Assembly (NCBI GenBank): GCA_015657535.1
Contig: JADHZB010001491.1
Coordinates: 153,867 to 217,866 of the forward strand
Reading direction: 5' to 3'
Source of the DNA: Nephromyces sp. MM_2019
Lineage: Eukaryota > Apicomplexa > Aconoidasida > Nephromycida
Length of the DNA stretch: 64,000 nt
Shown here in pieces: positions 38,581 through 52,400 of this stretch (positions within the stretch are counted from its first letter, which is position 1; each line of letters begins with the position of its first letter). Made by a program: the position numbers and the translations under genes. The notes below the pieces were generated by a model that saw only the letters and a program-made list of their open reading frames with translations, made no database searches and was not told the origin of the DNA.

Positions 38581-40010
38581 GAATATGATAGCGCACATCA
38601 GTTGAGGCTAGGTTTCTGATAACTTCACCTGGAAGGAGAAGCGCACGCGATAAACAGCTATAGTGCTGTACTGCAGCGCATGATGCTGTGCAACTTAGCA
38701 TCAAACAATTAAATAAACTGGGCCCCATAGGGGAATTTCGTATGGCATCTGAACGTGAAATATTTTTTCAAATGGAAGTATTTTCAAAAAGATAATTAAA
38801 CTGGTAGAGCGTCACCTAGGCATGAGCTTTTTTTTATTACATGGCGTAGGTGATATCGATAACTCATGGGCTGCAAGGTAATTGAATCATCTTTGAAAGG
38901 CGGGCTAACCACCTTCTGTGTGTACCTGGGTGGGTCTAGCCGTATACGTAGCACTATGGCTGAAGCAAACATTTGAACTAACACTTCTAAACAAAATTAA
39001 AAGGTGGCTAAGGCGGGAATCGTGCGTGATATGGAAGGAAACCAGAAAACACCGCTCTTAAGGCTTAATTTGGAACGAACTAGGCTTTCGGAATGTTTGC
39101 TATGTTCAAACATCACGTGATAATCGAAATAGCGATTGGTCACGTTTTAACCATCAACACAGGGCGTATAATTTATTCTTATTAGTTTGATACTTAACTA
39201 GATTATTGCCCGACATTTATTGTTGAATGCGTACGCTTTTGCTGAGTAACTTCATTGCGGGGTTTAGCCATGAGTAACATGTTTTTAGCAGCATGCATTT
39301 GCGGATGAAAAGCGAATCTTTTTCAGTGAGCAACTAGTGGGGTGACACCACTTCAGCAGATTTGTAGCTGCTCATGAAATGACAAGCAAAGCATGTGCGG
39401 GGGTCACAAGTCATCCCTTAATGGCTTCCTAAGTTTATGTGGTGCACTGTTTGCAACGATAGTGCTCTATGGATGACGTGCAAGAACGGTGTTTGGGTCC
39501 TCTTTGGCATGCTGCCTTGGTGCATCAATCTACAGCAATAATTAGGGAATCACCAGAGGCATCCACAGCAGTCTTGCAGACCTTCGTGGCATGTTGACTG
39601 CTAAGATACTTACAACATGTTCAAAGGAGGCAGAGATTTGTCCCGACTATTTCTCAGTAACATCAACTTCAAAGCAGATGCAAACATTTCTAAATCAGCT
39701 TGTGCACAAGCCATTGTTTAGCCCGAAAAGTGAAGGAATAAGGCTGCTGTAGTTTACTTCATACCCTCTCGTTGAGGCTTAATATGCTTCAAAAACCTTG
39801 GTTGACTAACACCTAATAACACAAACGATGTTTAATGTAGCTTAAATCTTTTTAATCCTGGACTAAATACTAGCAGAAAAATTGTAGATAGGCTGCTAGG
39901 TATTACTACGAAGAAGAAAAAAGTTGGCAAGCAGCGAATACAACCTTGATGGTAACGAAATTACTCTATTGCCGCAAGTTGTGCAAATGCTTCATTCCCC
40001 CTGGAAGCAG
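38581..40010. other. Spacer downstream of the adhesin gene
   Basis: No further EGF-like exon, membrane span or GPI-type tail was seen after the TGA at 38578-38580, which supports a soluble product. No other exon was recognised. Confidence 0.45.
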
Positions 40011-40390
40011 GCCCACTTCAGCAAGTATTTACGGCTTCTTGGAAGGTAAAAATGCTATAGCACCAATATCCATAATGATGGCGCTACCCAATTGCTTTTT
40101 GCTTTGTATTAAAATTTCCGAAAGAAATTAAGGTTAGAGCATTACATGTAAATAATTCTTCTAAAGTAATATGTGGCCCAGAAAATGTGGGTAATATACG
40201 AATATCTGCGTGTCCTGGGGCTACTTGCTAGAAAACTAAGCAATGACGCGAAGGATCGTAATTAATTTCTTATGATTGGCCTCTTCAGCTAAGGCTTCTT
40301 AATACACTCGGTCTTGTGCCACCACTTGGTGTGTTGCGTTATCCCGATCCCGGAATCATGCTACATGAAAACCCGTCTTTTACAATCTGA
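40011..40390 (+). CDS. Two 3' exons of an unidentified gene
   Basis: Exon 40011-40045 follows cattccccctggaagcag and ends GGAAG|GTAAAA in phase 2. Exon 40294-40390 (acceptor ctcttcagctaag) continues in phase and ends in TGA. Together they read AHFSKYLRLLGR, then LLNTLGLVPPLGVLRYP and a short tail (ENPSFTI). An alternative acceptor five bases earlier keeps the last exon's frame but not the join. An alternative reading begins at ATG 39950 (starts MVTKLLYCRKLCK) and reaches the same donor in phase 1, which does not fit the last exon. Upstream exons were not found. Function unknown. Confidence 0.35.
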
Positions 40391-41035
40391 ATATAGTAAG
40401 TTCTTGTGGAGCCGATGAAAAATTATTAGTATGCTACAATTTTACAAATCATAGATATAAATGTTATTTTGTTTACTAGCTGCACATCATTCTTAGCTCA
40501 TACGCGGTAGTTACCCAGAGCATAGAGCTGCTTGACACTACATGAGAACTTGCTGTGCTGATTTTTGATAAAAGCAGCACTAATAGTGTGCTTCAACTAG
40601 CCATGATAAATAAGAAAGGCTTCTTAATGAGTGCACTTATTGAGGCCTAAATGTATGATCAGCGCCACATAAATGCAGAGTAACAGATTAAAGAAACAAG
40701 TATTTTTATAGGCGAAACCTGATATATAGGCCAAGCCTACCTGGTGTTGCCTGTAGTGATAATTCATCCCTGATATTACATTCTGTGAAATACGCGAACT
40801 TAGGATTAGTTCTGTGAAAGTTTTTTAATCCTGGTACCATACAAATTTATCAGGAAAAAATACACATTTTGCACTGAGTGAGCTCACCTTAAATTCTCAT
40901 TATCTTGAAGTGGAAACAACCTGCTCTAGGCCTAAATACAGGCCACTGTCTTACTTCTGCTACATGTAAATGTTAGAATCTTTCTTAGGTAGTTTTATTA
41001 AAGATTATTGGCAGCAGTTTGTACATTGGCAATAG

Positions 41036-41231
41036 TGCCTTGGGCTTGCATGCGTGCGCAATACCGGTGCGCTTGATTGCTTTTTGGCCGTATGAGCAAA
41101 TAAACACGGGACTTACGCGAGGTCCAAGCGCCGTGGTCCAACGCAAGCTTGGCTTACTTGTCAAGTTTCAAAATTTTATTCCGGATAAGCATCGAATTCC
41201 TGATAATGATAAACAAGCATCAGCAGCATGA
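41036..41231 (+). CDS. Candidate terminal exon, unassigned
   Basis: It is open for 65 codons after an acceptor-like tag and ends at TGA. Composition is protein-like (VRLIAFWPYEQINTGL, KLGLLVKFQNFIPDKHRIP). The acceptor lacks a pyrimidine tract, and no partner exon was found. It may belong with the exons at 40011-40390 or to a separate gene. Confidence 0.25.
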
Positions 41232-41986
41232 TTACATCTAGGAACATAACTACAAATCTTGTTTTTCAAGACTGTCGATGAAGCTTTTGGCTCTGGGAAA
41301 ATTTTCTGTGCCGTAAGATGCCTCCCATTTCAATCTTAGGTGATCCAACCTGATCCTTGGCTTCTTTAATGCAGTGTAGTTTATTGAGGAAATGTATTTT
41401 GAGGCAAGACCTCTGCATGGTTCTTCAGCATCGTGCTATTTTCATACAAGCCCGTACTAGCTCTTTTGTGAAGATGCTTATGAAGGCCTTAGACGGGATC
41501 GAATATGGCCGCTTTTCAAGTGCACGTGTACTTTTCTATTGTTATTTGTACTTGATACCCATAAGCACGAAGCAAAATACATGAATGAAATAGTGTCATG
41601 GGGCTTGCAACAAGTAACGTTCAACTAATTTTTTTTGTTTAATAGTTTTACTCCTACCGTTTGATAAACTTACTGGCTCTAGCCTTTCCAAGCTGTATAC
41701 GTACATGATGGTTCTAAGTGTGGACCTAACTGACGAGTGATATTCTCGGAAGCTGCCATTTTCTTTGCTTTATCTATTTCGCTTTCATCATGACCGTGTA
41801 GTTGCATTTTGTAGGTAATTCATTATGTCTCATAGAATTAATTTTTGCAAAACACATTGCATGCTAAATCGACAGAATGCCGGTTTTGGCCTCTTTAAAG
41901 ATTTTAGACGAAGAGAGCAAGGTTAGTTTCTGCTGTAACACTACTTGATCGCACCTGCTGGTCTTCAAATCATTAGCTCCCTCACA

Positions 41987-44975
41987 ATGCCGGACTTGTT
42001 TTCTTCGGGCTACTACGAGACAAAATTTCCCGAATACGCCAAGTTGTTGACGTCGGACAATAAAGATACTTTACAGTATCCTGCAACCTCCGAGGTGTCT
42101 CCTTGCGCTTTCGTTCCTCAGAAGTCCTTCACTCTAAGCTCCAACGATGGGAATATTTTTAGTGGTGATATCAAATTTGCCAACCATGATCATCGATTTC
42201 TTATTATAGGGACGGCACTTGGGGAAGTAATGATCCTTGATTTGACTACAACAAAAATAATTCAAAAGTGTAATGTGCAGTACTCGTCCTTTTACGTAGA
42301 AAGGCGGGATATTCCACATCTTTTCACCGCGCAAGCAGAGGGAAAGTTCCGATATAATAGCAAGAAGCCGAATAACAAAGGTCGTATACCACTAGAGGTT
42401 CATACACTCGACACCTCTCCAGTATCGGCATCAAATGAGTTTTATGGCGCTGATAATTTCAGTTGCAGATTCCCCGCTAGAAATTTTAGGATAGGAGTTT
42501 TCAAGGATGAGGCTACCCCTTTGCTGCTAATTGGAACCCCAGGTGGAGATATTCTAGTATTTGATCCGAGAATCCAAAAAAGCTTGCTACCCTGCCTTTT
42601 ATTAGAAAAGGCTCACGTGGGACAGGTCTCGTGTCTGAATGGAGGTGTTAATTTGAATCCCAACTACATTTTTTCTGCCGGTCGTGAAGATGGGTGGCTT
42701 AAAGAATTCGATTTGCGATTTCCCTATCATTCGACCGCTAAGTGTAGGACTGCTAGCCCCCTACAAGCTACGAAGGTAGATCTGGTTTCGAATGACTACA
42801 TTGTAAGTAACTAACATTCTCAATTCAATTTCATGAGATGTCATTTCTTGATGTACCCCAGCTGTTACGTTACGGTTTTTTTGTTCGAGAAATTATTTTT
42901 ACTAAGAATGAGTTTCTGGGGTGAAAAGAAATACATACATCGACAATATATCGCTGGTAGATTTGTTCAATCCTTTGGTAATGCTTGGGCTATTTTTAAG
43001 ATTTCTTATTGCCACTTATTTCATGCTTTTATGGTCACTAAAGTTTGCAAATATATTTTAGATGGAATTTCGTATGTGAACACTTCCTCCGTGATTTTTA
43101 TGTATTGACTGCTTTTTTTAGCTCGCTTAATATGATGACAGTGTCAGCTTGCTGTGCTTGTTAGCCTGTTATTGTAACGCACTACTGGCTTCCCCAGCTT
43201 TATCTCTCGCTCCTCATTATGGTAGCTGTTTGACGCACCCTTTGCAGAATATGCGTAGACGTCAAGGCTCTAATCCTTTATTACATGGACGCGGAATACT
43301 ATCGATGGATATGTCCGAAGATGGAAGCCTGTTAGCAGTTTCAGGCTTTAGTGGAGAGGTAAATATATACAGCTTGCACGATGTTCCAATGAGATTGTTG
43401 AAGACATGGGCTTTAGGAGATTTTTCCATTTTTTATAAGGTAGGGTTCACAAAAAATTCTAAGTATGCTCTATGCTGTGGAGTCAGCCCTGGCAACAGAT
43501 TATTCTCAGCTCATTTATGGAACATTATCCAGCCTAACCGCTCAATCTGCCTGAAATGTCCTGGTGATGGGGCTGCTGCTTATCAAGGACACTTTATGCT
43601 TTCCTCGAACACACCGATAAGTAGACATGTTATTTCAATTGATGGGAAGAAAGATTATGATATGCAAGCTGCTGTAGCTGAAAATCTTTATGATATTGAT
43701 ATGCAGCATTCTTCGCATCCGGTAAAAATAACTTCACCCTTATGTTGGAACACTGAAGGCCTGAAAGGCTGTGCAGAGTTACATCAATCCAACCAGCACC
43801 CTAGAATGATCTTGTTTACTCCAGAATCAGGGTACTTATCACTGCTTCATAAAGCATTTTGGAGTAAAGCGGAGAAAGAAGATAACGTAGGCAGCAGTAT
43901 TTGGAGTGATATTTCACTGGTGGACTATTCAGCAAAAAGGGAGGAGGAGAAAATACAGTATTTACAAAGTGATCAATTTTTTCTTTTAAAAAGCGATTAT
44001 CTAACCCAGTGGGAGTCTATAAGCACCTCGGAACTAGAACCGCAAGAAACTGAAGAAGGGTACATATACAAACAGAACTATTTTGCCGCAGTGAAGCAGG
44101 GCCTCAGTGATAAACAAAGCGCTCACGAAGACATTCCTTTGAAACTGAAAAACCCAAAAGAGCCGTCAGAACCTAGGCGGCTTTTTACAAAGATGAGTCC
44201 TCAGCTCTCTGCTTTCACAGCGAATTTAAATGTCTGGCACCCTAGTTATGGCCGGACGGATTTGTATAACGAACCCTTTTTCTGTAGTCATTGGGGTAAC
44301 TTCATAGTTGGTGTAGGCGGAAACTCACTTTATAAAGGCTTACAGTTATGGGACACGGCTACAGGCATATGCTTAGCAACTTCAGCCTTCCCAGAGGTTA
44401 GATTACACCAGTTTCATTTATTTATTTTGCTCTATTTAACTCTTTTTTGATGCAAAGAATGGTACGATAGCTCACTGGCTTGTAGTTGTTTGTAGCGATC
44501 TAATTTTGGCAATATCTCGCTACTCTCTGTATATCTGAAAATTCCTTTGCCCACCGATAAATTCTCAAGCTTAAGTATCTCATATATACCACCCTCAAAT
44601 ATCTCATTCGCTACTGAGTGAAACTAAAATGTGTACTTTGCTTGAGCTATTCTTTCTGGTGGCTACTACTGTTCATTAGCTTGCTTTGGCAAATTTGTAT
44701 TGGAACTTTATCTAAGCTTTTCCTTCCATTACAATCTTTGGATATCTTGTTTATCTATCTGGTTTTTTTAACTTGAATGCTAGGCTGCTAGGACGAATAT
44801 TTCTTGCGTGGTGACGCATCCCAACTTTGATACTGGTGTTATCGCCACCGCCGGGTCTGATTCTTCGAGTAGAGGTAGGCCCAGAGTAGATATTTGGAAA
44901 TGTCAAACACTGGAAACCCTTGTTTCACTTAGTCTACGCGAAGAGATGAGTTTGGAAGTGAATCCGGACGAGTAG
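41987..44975 (+). CDS. WD40-repeat protein, 718 residues, three exons
   Basis: Exons 41987-42802, 43248-44396 and 44784-44975 are all joined in phase 0 and total 719 codons with TAG. Donors are ATT|GTAAGT and GAG|GTTAGA; acceptors are accctttgcag and ttgaatgctag. WD40-like blades can be read at about residues 55-85 (LIIGTALGEVMILDL), 182-200 (LIGTPGGDILVFDPR), 207-244 (HVGQVSCL to IFSAGREDGWLKEFDLR), 285-310 (ILSMDMSEDGSLLAVSGFSG, VNIYSL) and near the C-terminus (YKGLQLWDTATG, then VIATAGSDSS to VDIWK). A long, charged, poorly conserved insert occupies roughly residues 400-590. No signal peptide or membrane span is present. WD40 propellers act as protein-interaction scaffolds; which complex this one serves cannot be told. 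The Arg-ending blade and the final HPNFDTGV resemble histone- or DNA-damage-type WD proteins only loosely. Confidence 0.85.
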
Positions 44976-45134
44976 ATATTCATACTGCAGTGGGGCAGTG
45001 GGGGATTTTCAAGAGGACAGTCAGATGCTGGAAGCATAACTGAAGCTATTTTTGGATTTCATAGAAGGGTTGTGTTCTTACGATTAATTACATTGGTTTT
45101 TTGGCATCAATTCATAACGAGAATTAGTGGATGA

Positions 45135-45984
45135 TTAAGTTATAATACGATCTTGAGCAATTTGGTTGCCTGTCAAGTCATAACCATGTTTGAAATCTTG
45201 TAGCTGCTTCGGTGAATATCAGCATGTATTGAATTCACTTCTTTAGTGTTATTATTTTTGATCTTAAATACTTTCGAATGGTCGTTAGCAATATTTGAGG
45301 ATCCATTGAGTTTTTTAGGTTAGCTTGAGCATGTTCAATGTGTATAAAAAAGTATAGGTTTTACGTGCTAGAAGATCTTTGCTCTGCTCCTTGTTAGAGG
45401 GAAACCTATAATGCGGCATATCACTAAGTTTTCCGATAGAGAATTGAAGCCACTTTGTGCTGCTAGCTACTCTGATCACTGTCTTTTTACTGAAAGGGAG
45501 GCACACATGCGATTACGATGCTTCTTTTAGAGTCCTATAGCACCTGACCTTGGTGCATGTCTCTCAGTGCAAATACTCGTGCTCTACTTGCTCTCTTGGT
45601 GAATGTTATCTGCTTGTTAAACTTATGCTTGATTTAATGCGATTTAATTTTTTTTGGCCAAAAAAATCGCTCCTGTATTTGTTAACAGTTGAAAAAGTCA
45701 AGGAAGTCGACTGAAGAATCATGCCTAGAAAATTTCACTTTAAATTCCTGCTTAGAATAATGATAATGATTACGCGAAGCTGAAATGCTCTCGATGTAAT
45801 TTTAATAGCACACCAACGAGTACTCAGATAATTTTTGAAGGGAATGCATTTTTTCCCTCGCAAGACTTATACCTTCCTAGGCTAAAGTCAGAATTTTAAA
45901 ATTGAGGCAAGAATATACCCAGGTTTGCCGTGTGAATACTTTCACTGATAATTCATTTGCCATTTCCTCCTCGCATCTTTGCAT
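45135..45984 (-). CDS. Small minus-strand gene, partly resolved
   Basis: Four protein-like exons line up. Exon 45984-45919 begins with ATG (MQRCEEEMANELSVKVF, donor TGG|GTATAT, phase 0). An exon opening at 45710 after gattcttcag in phase 0 reads STSLTFSTVNKYRSDFFGQ and stays open to about 45612. Exon 45489-45365 follows the strong acceptor gcctccctttcag and reads KKTVIRVASSTKWLQ, then HYRFPSNKEQSKDLLA, with donor CAC|GTAAAA. Exon 45169-45135 reads NQIAQDRIIT and stop. The last two join perfectly in phase 1. The donor of the second exon was not identified, because phase 2 is needed and only a weak phase-1 site is visible. No family is recognised. The gene is tail-to-tail with the WD40 gene, which ends at 44975. 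Confidence 0.45.
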
Positions 45985-48900
45985 CAACACGCAATGCCAA
46001 CAATACAGAATGTAAGTTTACAGCTTCTAGCGTAAGGCCTACCTAATAATTTCATCAGGCGATACATAAACCTTTAGAAGGGAAAAGAAGCCTCAACTAG
46101 TTGCCAGCTATAGTTGCTTCTATATTTAATGTGCTTTTGCATGTTATATTTCCTTGGGGTCGTTTAAACTGTTTATGACCTTGACGTGCCCTGAATATGT
46201 CAGTGCAAACTCTGACTGGCTTTGGCATTGCTATGCTGACGGGGTTGCTAGCAGGTGCTTCCGGCTTGCTTACCACAAAATGAACAGGCTACGTAAAGAC
46301 TTATGATTAACTGCTGGCGTGGGGGGATTGAAAGCTACCACCTCCCTACACATAAAGCAATAAACTGAAGTTCGGATTCGAAGGATTGATGTTGCCTAAA
46401 AAGCTACTACTACTAGATTTGGATTTTCTTGTTTTTGTTATCACTGGTGTACCAAATGACCTGATGGCACTCCTTCTCCAGCTTGAGAGCATGGTTCATT
46501 GAAAAGAATGGCTCGAGAATATATATTTTTTATTTCATTGCCTGCCTCTTGATACTGGATGCCTCTGGCATGAGTGGAATGGATAAGGATACTATGCAGA
46601 GATCAGAGCTCGGAACCAAAATGTCTCAAAAGTTTTATATAAAATTTCGAAGTTACTCAAGAGCACATGATTAAAATGCTGCGTCCAATGCAGCAGAAAG
46701 TTTGCTTTACTGTGTATAATTCAGCTGCAAAAAACATAAATCTTCTAGCGATATATCATATTGAAATTTCGTGGATTCTTAGGTAAATAATATACTTCAT
46801 GTTTTTTCCTTCTAAGCTTGAAATGAGACATCTGCGAGGCATGATAATTCCGGTAGAGTTTTACAATTTAAGCTAAATAAAAAATTTTCTGAAGCCCGAT
46901 TTAATCCTTGCAATCAGCACCAAAAATTTGGTAGCATCAATCGTCTTGGGAAAACTATATAAAGTTCATGAAGGTTCTAGCTTTTTTAGGCTTTAACCTA
47001 TAGCACCTCTGAGTTAAAAACAAAAATTCGCTCACCACTGTTATCATAAGCGATAGCCATGCCAATCCTATGTATTACCAAGTTTTCAGTATCAAAATTT
47101 CTGCCGTAGGGGTTTTGCTGTGTTTTTTAAGGTTTTTACGTGTTTTTTAGCAACGCAATTTTTATATTAGCCTATTCATTTCTCTAGCTTAAATATGCTA
47201 CTTGGAAGAATTCGGTGTCGTTTCATTTTGTATTCCATGCTGTTCCACTTCGTATAGCCGTTTAGTGGATAGTAGTATCAACTCGGCATAATATCTGGTA
47301 TTAATAGAAATGTGGAATCAGCGCTTCTAACGATCCACATGCAGATTAATGAGCTATCCCGAAAGTTTAGGTGAGCTACACATGCATTTTTATTAATAAG
47401 ATTCCCCATTCTTTATCCCTACCCACATAGGATAAAACATAGCAGTGAAGTCTATACGAGTTATATTTGTTACGCTGCTATCCCACGATAGTTCAGTGAT
47501 AAGAGCAGACCAGTGGGAGGACGAAGCTACAGCTAGAACCTGCTAGCTACTTTTTAGAAAGAAATTATCCATGCACAAAATTTGTGCTATAAAATCTTAG
47601 TGAATAATTTAGTCCATTAGACATCTATCAATAACACAAAGCACAAGGACTTGTTCAGCACAAAACATAAGAATATGCTCACCAATGATATGATATGTCC
47701 TATTTTCCCAGTGATTTGCCATGCTACGTGATAGCAGCTCTGGTAGCTATAATTTGCTTTATGTATCCACTTATGCTCCTTGCTTTCAAAGTCTCGATGT
47801 TTCGCTTTTTGAAAAAAACACTAGCATGAAAATTTTTTCCTAACTGATGCATACAACTAAATAATATTGCCGTACGTTCATATATTGCGATATGGGCTTC
47901 ATTAAATGCAACACAAAACTCCCAAATCGCATGGCTGGAAATATTGGGAATCAGTCAGCCGCTTAAAATCATTTCATGCTATCCTCGTTTGTGAGAATTG
48001 AAGCTGCAAAGCGTATAAGTTAAAATAAACGATAACTTAAGTGTCTGCATTGTTTAGTGCTACCCTCGTTAACCTTTATAGCTGAAGCGCCATGATAAGG
48101 AAGTAGTGCGTTTACTAACTTCGAATGTTCGTAGTACTTGAATTATTTAGCTTAAGGCTTTATGTTGTCCACAACATTTGTTGCGCTGTAGGCAGCAGTT
48201 TCAACGCAGGATTGGTATGTTGATTAACTATGAATCCGCTGAGATGCCTGTTGCAATGCAAGAAATGACTCTTAAAGCTTGGAGTACGAAGCCTGTAATA
48301 CTGTTATAAAGCATAGCTCACGTTATATGTGCCTGGCTAATCGATTCGGGCCAACTTAGTAAGTCTTCAAACTTCATAGCCATAAGAAAAATACGACATG
48401 ATACCGCTTATAGCATGAATTCTCCCCCTTCTCAAGGTGGTCCAGTTTATATGTTACATTGTACCCGAAAAATGTATACCGAGTAGTAACCCCTGGTAGC
48501 TTACCATAGCAGAGCCATGATGTAAAGGGAATGTCAAAATCACAAGGAAATCTTGCGAGGCCACACACGCATGGAATCAGCCGTGAAGATCTAGTCGCAA
48601 AGTGAGCAACTTGCGTGCGTTTTGCTATGTGGACTATTGTAAGTCGGACATTCTTTCAGTGATACAAAGGTCGGAAGTGCTAATTGGGACACAAGCCATC
48701 ATAGCCCCAGTAACATGAGTTATAAGCCTCGGTCAAATATCCTAAACCTTGCATCCTCAAACTACCGATAGGTTACCTGCCTACCCCTGCCCATGAACTC
48801 TGCCAATGAAAACGCATTTTGTAACCATCTGTCGTATCATTACCGGTAGATTTCATGCTGCTTGATGTCACTTAAGCCGCTTGCTACTATCGCAGCGAGA

Positions 48901-49433
48901 TTTTAGCATGCGCTTCATAGGCATTCCTGCATGCAGTGCCTGAATGGAAAATTTTATGGATTTTGATATAAAGATTGGATTCAAGAGACACTATACCTGT
49001 GATGTGCCATTTTACTTCTTCAACCTCAAAGGGCAGATGTGTTAGTCTTGTTTTCGCTGATTATCGCAGTGAATTTCGTTTGGAAAATAGTAGGGAATCG
49101 ACCCATTTCCTTTTGCTGAGGTACAATTTCTTACTTTTGGTGTACTTTACAAACTTCAATTGAACGTGTTTCGCAGATTAGGGCATCCTTGCATCTGGTA
49201 AAATGATTTGGAAATCCTTCATGTTATCAAGCGGTTACTATCTCTTTTATGGTGAGTTATTTTGTTTAAGATCTTACTTCAGTTGAAGAATGCTTCGGCC
49301 AAACTTTCTGCGGGAGGCTATTATTCTTTAGTAGTTCTTGCTGCTTTATTCCCCAAGGTCACTGGACGGCGACTCGCTGATTTTGGTCCTTCACCTAAGG
49401 CTTAAAAGTAGGGGTATGCCTCTTTAGTGTAAA
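45985..49433. other. Mostly non-coding; one candidate exon near 46484
   Basis: An acceptor (actccttctccag) at about 46482 opens 63 codons ending at TAA (46674) with the hydrophobic stretch IYIFYFIACLLIL. Upstream, at about 46199, an ATG leads a hydrophobic 28-codon frame (MSVQTLTGFGIAMLTGLLAG). The phases do not agree, so I do not call a gene. The rest shows nothing. Confidence 0.3.
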
Positions 49434-52400
49434 ATGCATCATCTTCAACGTTTACCCCAGTTATGGTGGATAGTATCTGCTAGGCTATGCCCTGGGACTC
49501 GCTTCCTTCTATCGACGGGGAGAAAGCTTATAACCTCGAATGCCTGCCCGATGCTAGCTTCCGTGGGCTCAGCGAGAGCGGGTTTGTTAAGGGGAAGGAT
49601 GAGTTCAATAGCTGGTCTATTAATAAAAAGCTCTCACTATGGTACAAACTACCAATTCTCAATTTGCTATACTTCGACTTTCACTGGTATCTCACCACGT
49701 TCAAATGCATATTTAATTGACAAACCTTGCAGCAATGTTCTGAATGGTAAGATGTGTCAAGAACCCAGTATTGCAGAAGAACTGGGTTACATCTTTAATC
49801 TAGATGGATCAGCTTTAAGTCGCTACACGAAAGCAGCTCATTTGCATATATTATTGCAGGCTGATTCAAGTGGCAGCGCAAGCAAAGCAGTTGAAAAGTT
49901 TTGGTGGGCAGCTATAGCGTCTCGTACGATGAGCATCTCTACTGAGTTATTACCATCTGATGCTTTGAGCATATTACAGAGCTTCTCACTTAATGGAGCA
50001 TTACATGATGATCCGTTGCTTAACTGTTTACTGGAAGTCTTACTAAGCTTCTCATCTTGCTTGACTGTTGAGCAGCTGGCTATTATACTGCAGGTGTGTG
50101 GTCCCTTGAAGATTAAGGGAGGAATCCCCAGAGGATCATGTATAAATGGGTTATTGAAGACTATTACGCTGAGGATGCCTCAGATGAACCGTACAGAGCT
50201 TTTGAATATCATTCAGGCGATGATAGCATCAGGCCTGAGGTCCTCAATGTATCTTCATACCTTTCGACAAGAGGCCGTTCTTGTCTTAGCTATCTTTGGC
50301 TGTTGTGAAGTGATACATTTCGTCCACCTGTTGGAGTTAGCTGATTTTGAAATAGGTTCAAAAGAATTGGTACTCTATTTGAGGAAATTTGACGTAGAAT
50401 TGGAGTTATTGAGCAACCAGGAATTGTTTAACTTGCTGCAGGTGCTGATGCATGGAGGGGAGTCTATTAAAAGGAGCTTTTTATGTATATTTTGCATGCT
50501 AAGCTGAGTGCAGAAGAGTTCATATAATCTTGGGTACCATGCTGTTCTGTAGTAATAATTTATTCGGCAATGTTTGTAACTAAGGAAGGATGGAAAAAGC
50601 CACTTATTTCTACAAGTATGGCCCACTAACAACTTTGGAATGCATTGGAGAAGCTGCTAAGGGTCTCATTAATTTTCTGCAAGTATGAATACCCTGCTGT
50701 TGTTATCTTAGTAAATTTGTGTAATAAAATCGTTACGCGACAAAGTAAAGGTGAATAAATATTCTGTATTAAGTACCTCACGTTTCCGTTGTTTAACTCC
50801 GTTAATATGCATAATCTGCATAATATGTAATTTTTTCACTTTTTCTACAGAATGATAATTTAGCTGCACTGGAGGGCTTTCCAATTTCGTTGAGGCTAAG
50901 AAGGCAACTATTTGAGGAGTTTTTTAGGGTTAGCTACTGATTATCGTGGTATCTAATAAAATGAATTACTTGAGGGAGCGTGGAAGGTATTATATCGCGC
51001 TGTGAACTGTAGTATTTACGTTTTCTCTGACTTTGCTTGTGGATATGTTGTAAAATCTGTCTGATTCGAATGATTTATCTTGAGTTACAATGCAGGAGTT
51101 AGGATCACTATGATTAGCTAATTTTGTTGTACAATTTAGGTTAAAAATATCGAAAAATTAAATGAAATTGGGTTAAATTTCTTTTTTTTTGAGAGCAGCT
51201 GTCATTCTCTATTAGTACTAGGATGTTTTTATTTTTTTATTCAAGGCACTATAGATCTTTTTTTAAATATGGTTAGTTGTGAAGTGCACATACACGTACA
51301 GTGCCACCCTTACAGAAATTTTGTAGCTACTAATCTATTAATTTCATATAGCATTAGGCATTTTTCGACAGACTTAACAACATTTATTAAAAGTAACTAC
51401 AATTTCGAATGTGCTGGAATAGTTTTATGAGGAGCAAGGTTACACACCTTTTTGCACATAGAGTTGAAAGTTGCGAGGTATCAGGTAGAAGGACTGATAG
51501 AATCAGATGGTAGGAAAACTCCCAAAGATCTGCCGGTTGCACAACTTTTATTTGTACCATTATACCCTATTAGCATTGGGGTCTGTGCTGGGTTTTAAGT
51601 TGATAAATTTGATAAAGTATTTCATAGTTTGGTGTATGCATTCATGTATATGAGTATAGAAAAGTTCATGCTAATGAAATATAGTTCCTATCCAGAAGAA
51701 TATGTTCAATGGAATTTTCAAATACGAAATATTCTCTCAGCGAACCAACCTGTTTAGTAAAGCGGAGGATGTCAATACATTGAATTCCCCCGTGGATTGT
51801 CTGAATTTTATGCGTTCAAAGAGGCTTTTAAACAAGGTCGGCATAGAATTTTTTTTTATTGAATTAGCGCAAGTGATTTGCTGTTAATTAAGTTATATTT
51901 GTGCTTGGGTGTGTAGCCGTAAGCGTATGAATTTAAGGGCTTACACCGTTGGCAGTAATAATTCTTGTTCCGAGGTGTGGTTTCTTTGGTTTTTTTGGTG
52001 TGGAGACTGAGTGAAAAGTCTTGCGCTTGCTATTTTGGAAATTTGTGTAGTGGTTGATATATTGGTGGTGCAAGTGTTTTCCTGTTTTTTCGTTATATAC
52101 TAGCGGCAAGGCATTTTTTGCTCGTTTCCTTGTTTTTTTGTACTTTCAGGGGTTTATTACAGCCATTTGCCACTGGTGTTTAAACGAGATCCGGAATTTT
52201 TCTAAAGGGTAAGATTCAGAACTTCATTAGCTTTTTCCCTTGTAAATTATGTCAACTCAATGTATTCGTATCAGAAGTGCTACTTTAAGATGCTAAGGGC
52301 ATTCTATAAAAAGCTGTGACCACATTGTTTTAAAATTCTTTGCTTAATGGTGTTTCTAGGAATTCTTCCTCTTTTGATACTTTACAAAAATCAGCTATTA

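Noticed and set aside
43149..43247. N-terminal extension of the second WD40 exon frame
   Set aside because: It is intron sequence. The acceptor accctttgcag at 43247 joins in phase 0 to the first exon, and the extension reads through the pyrimidine tract.
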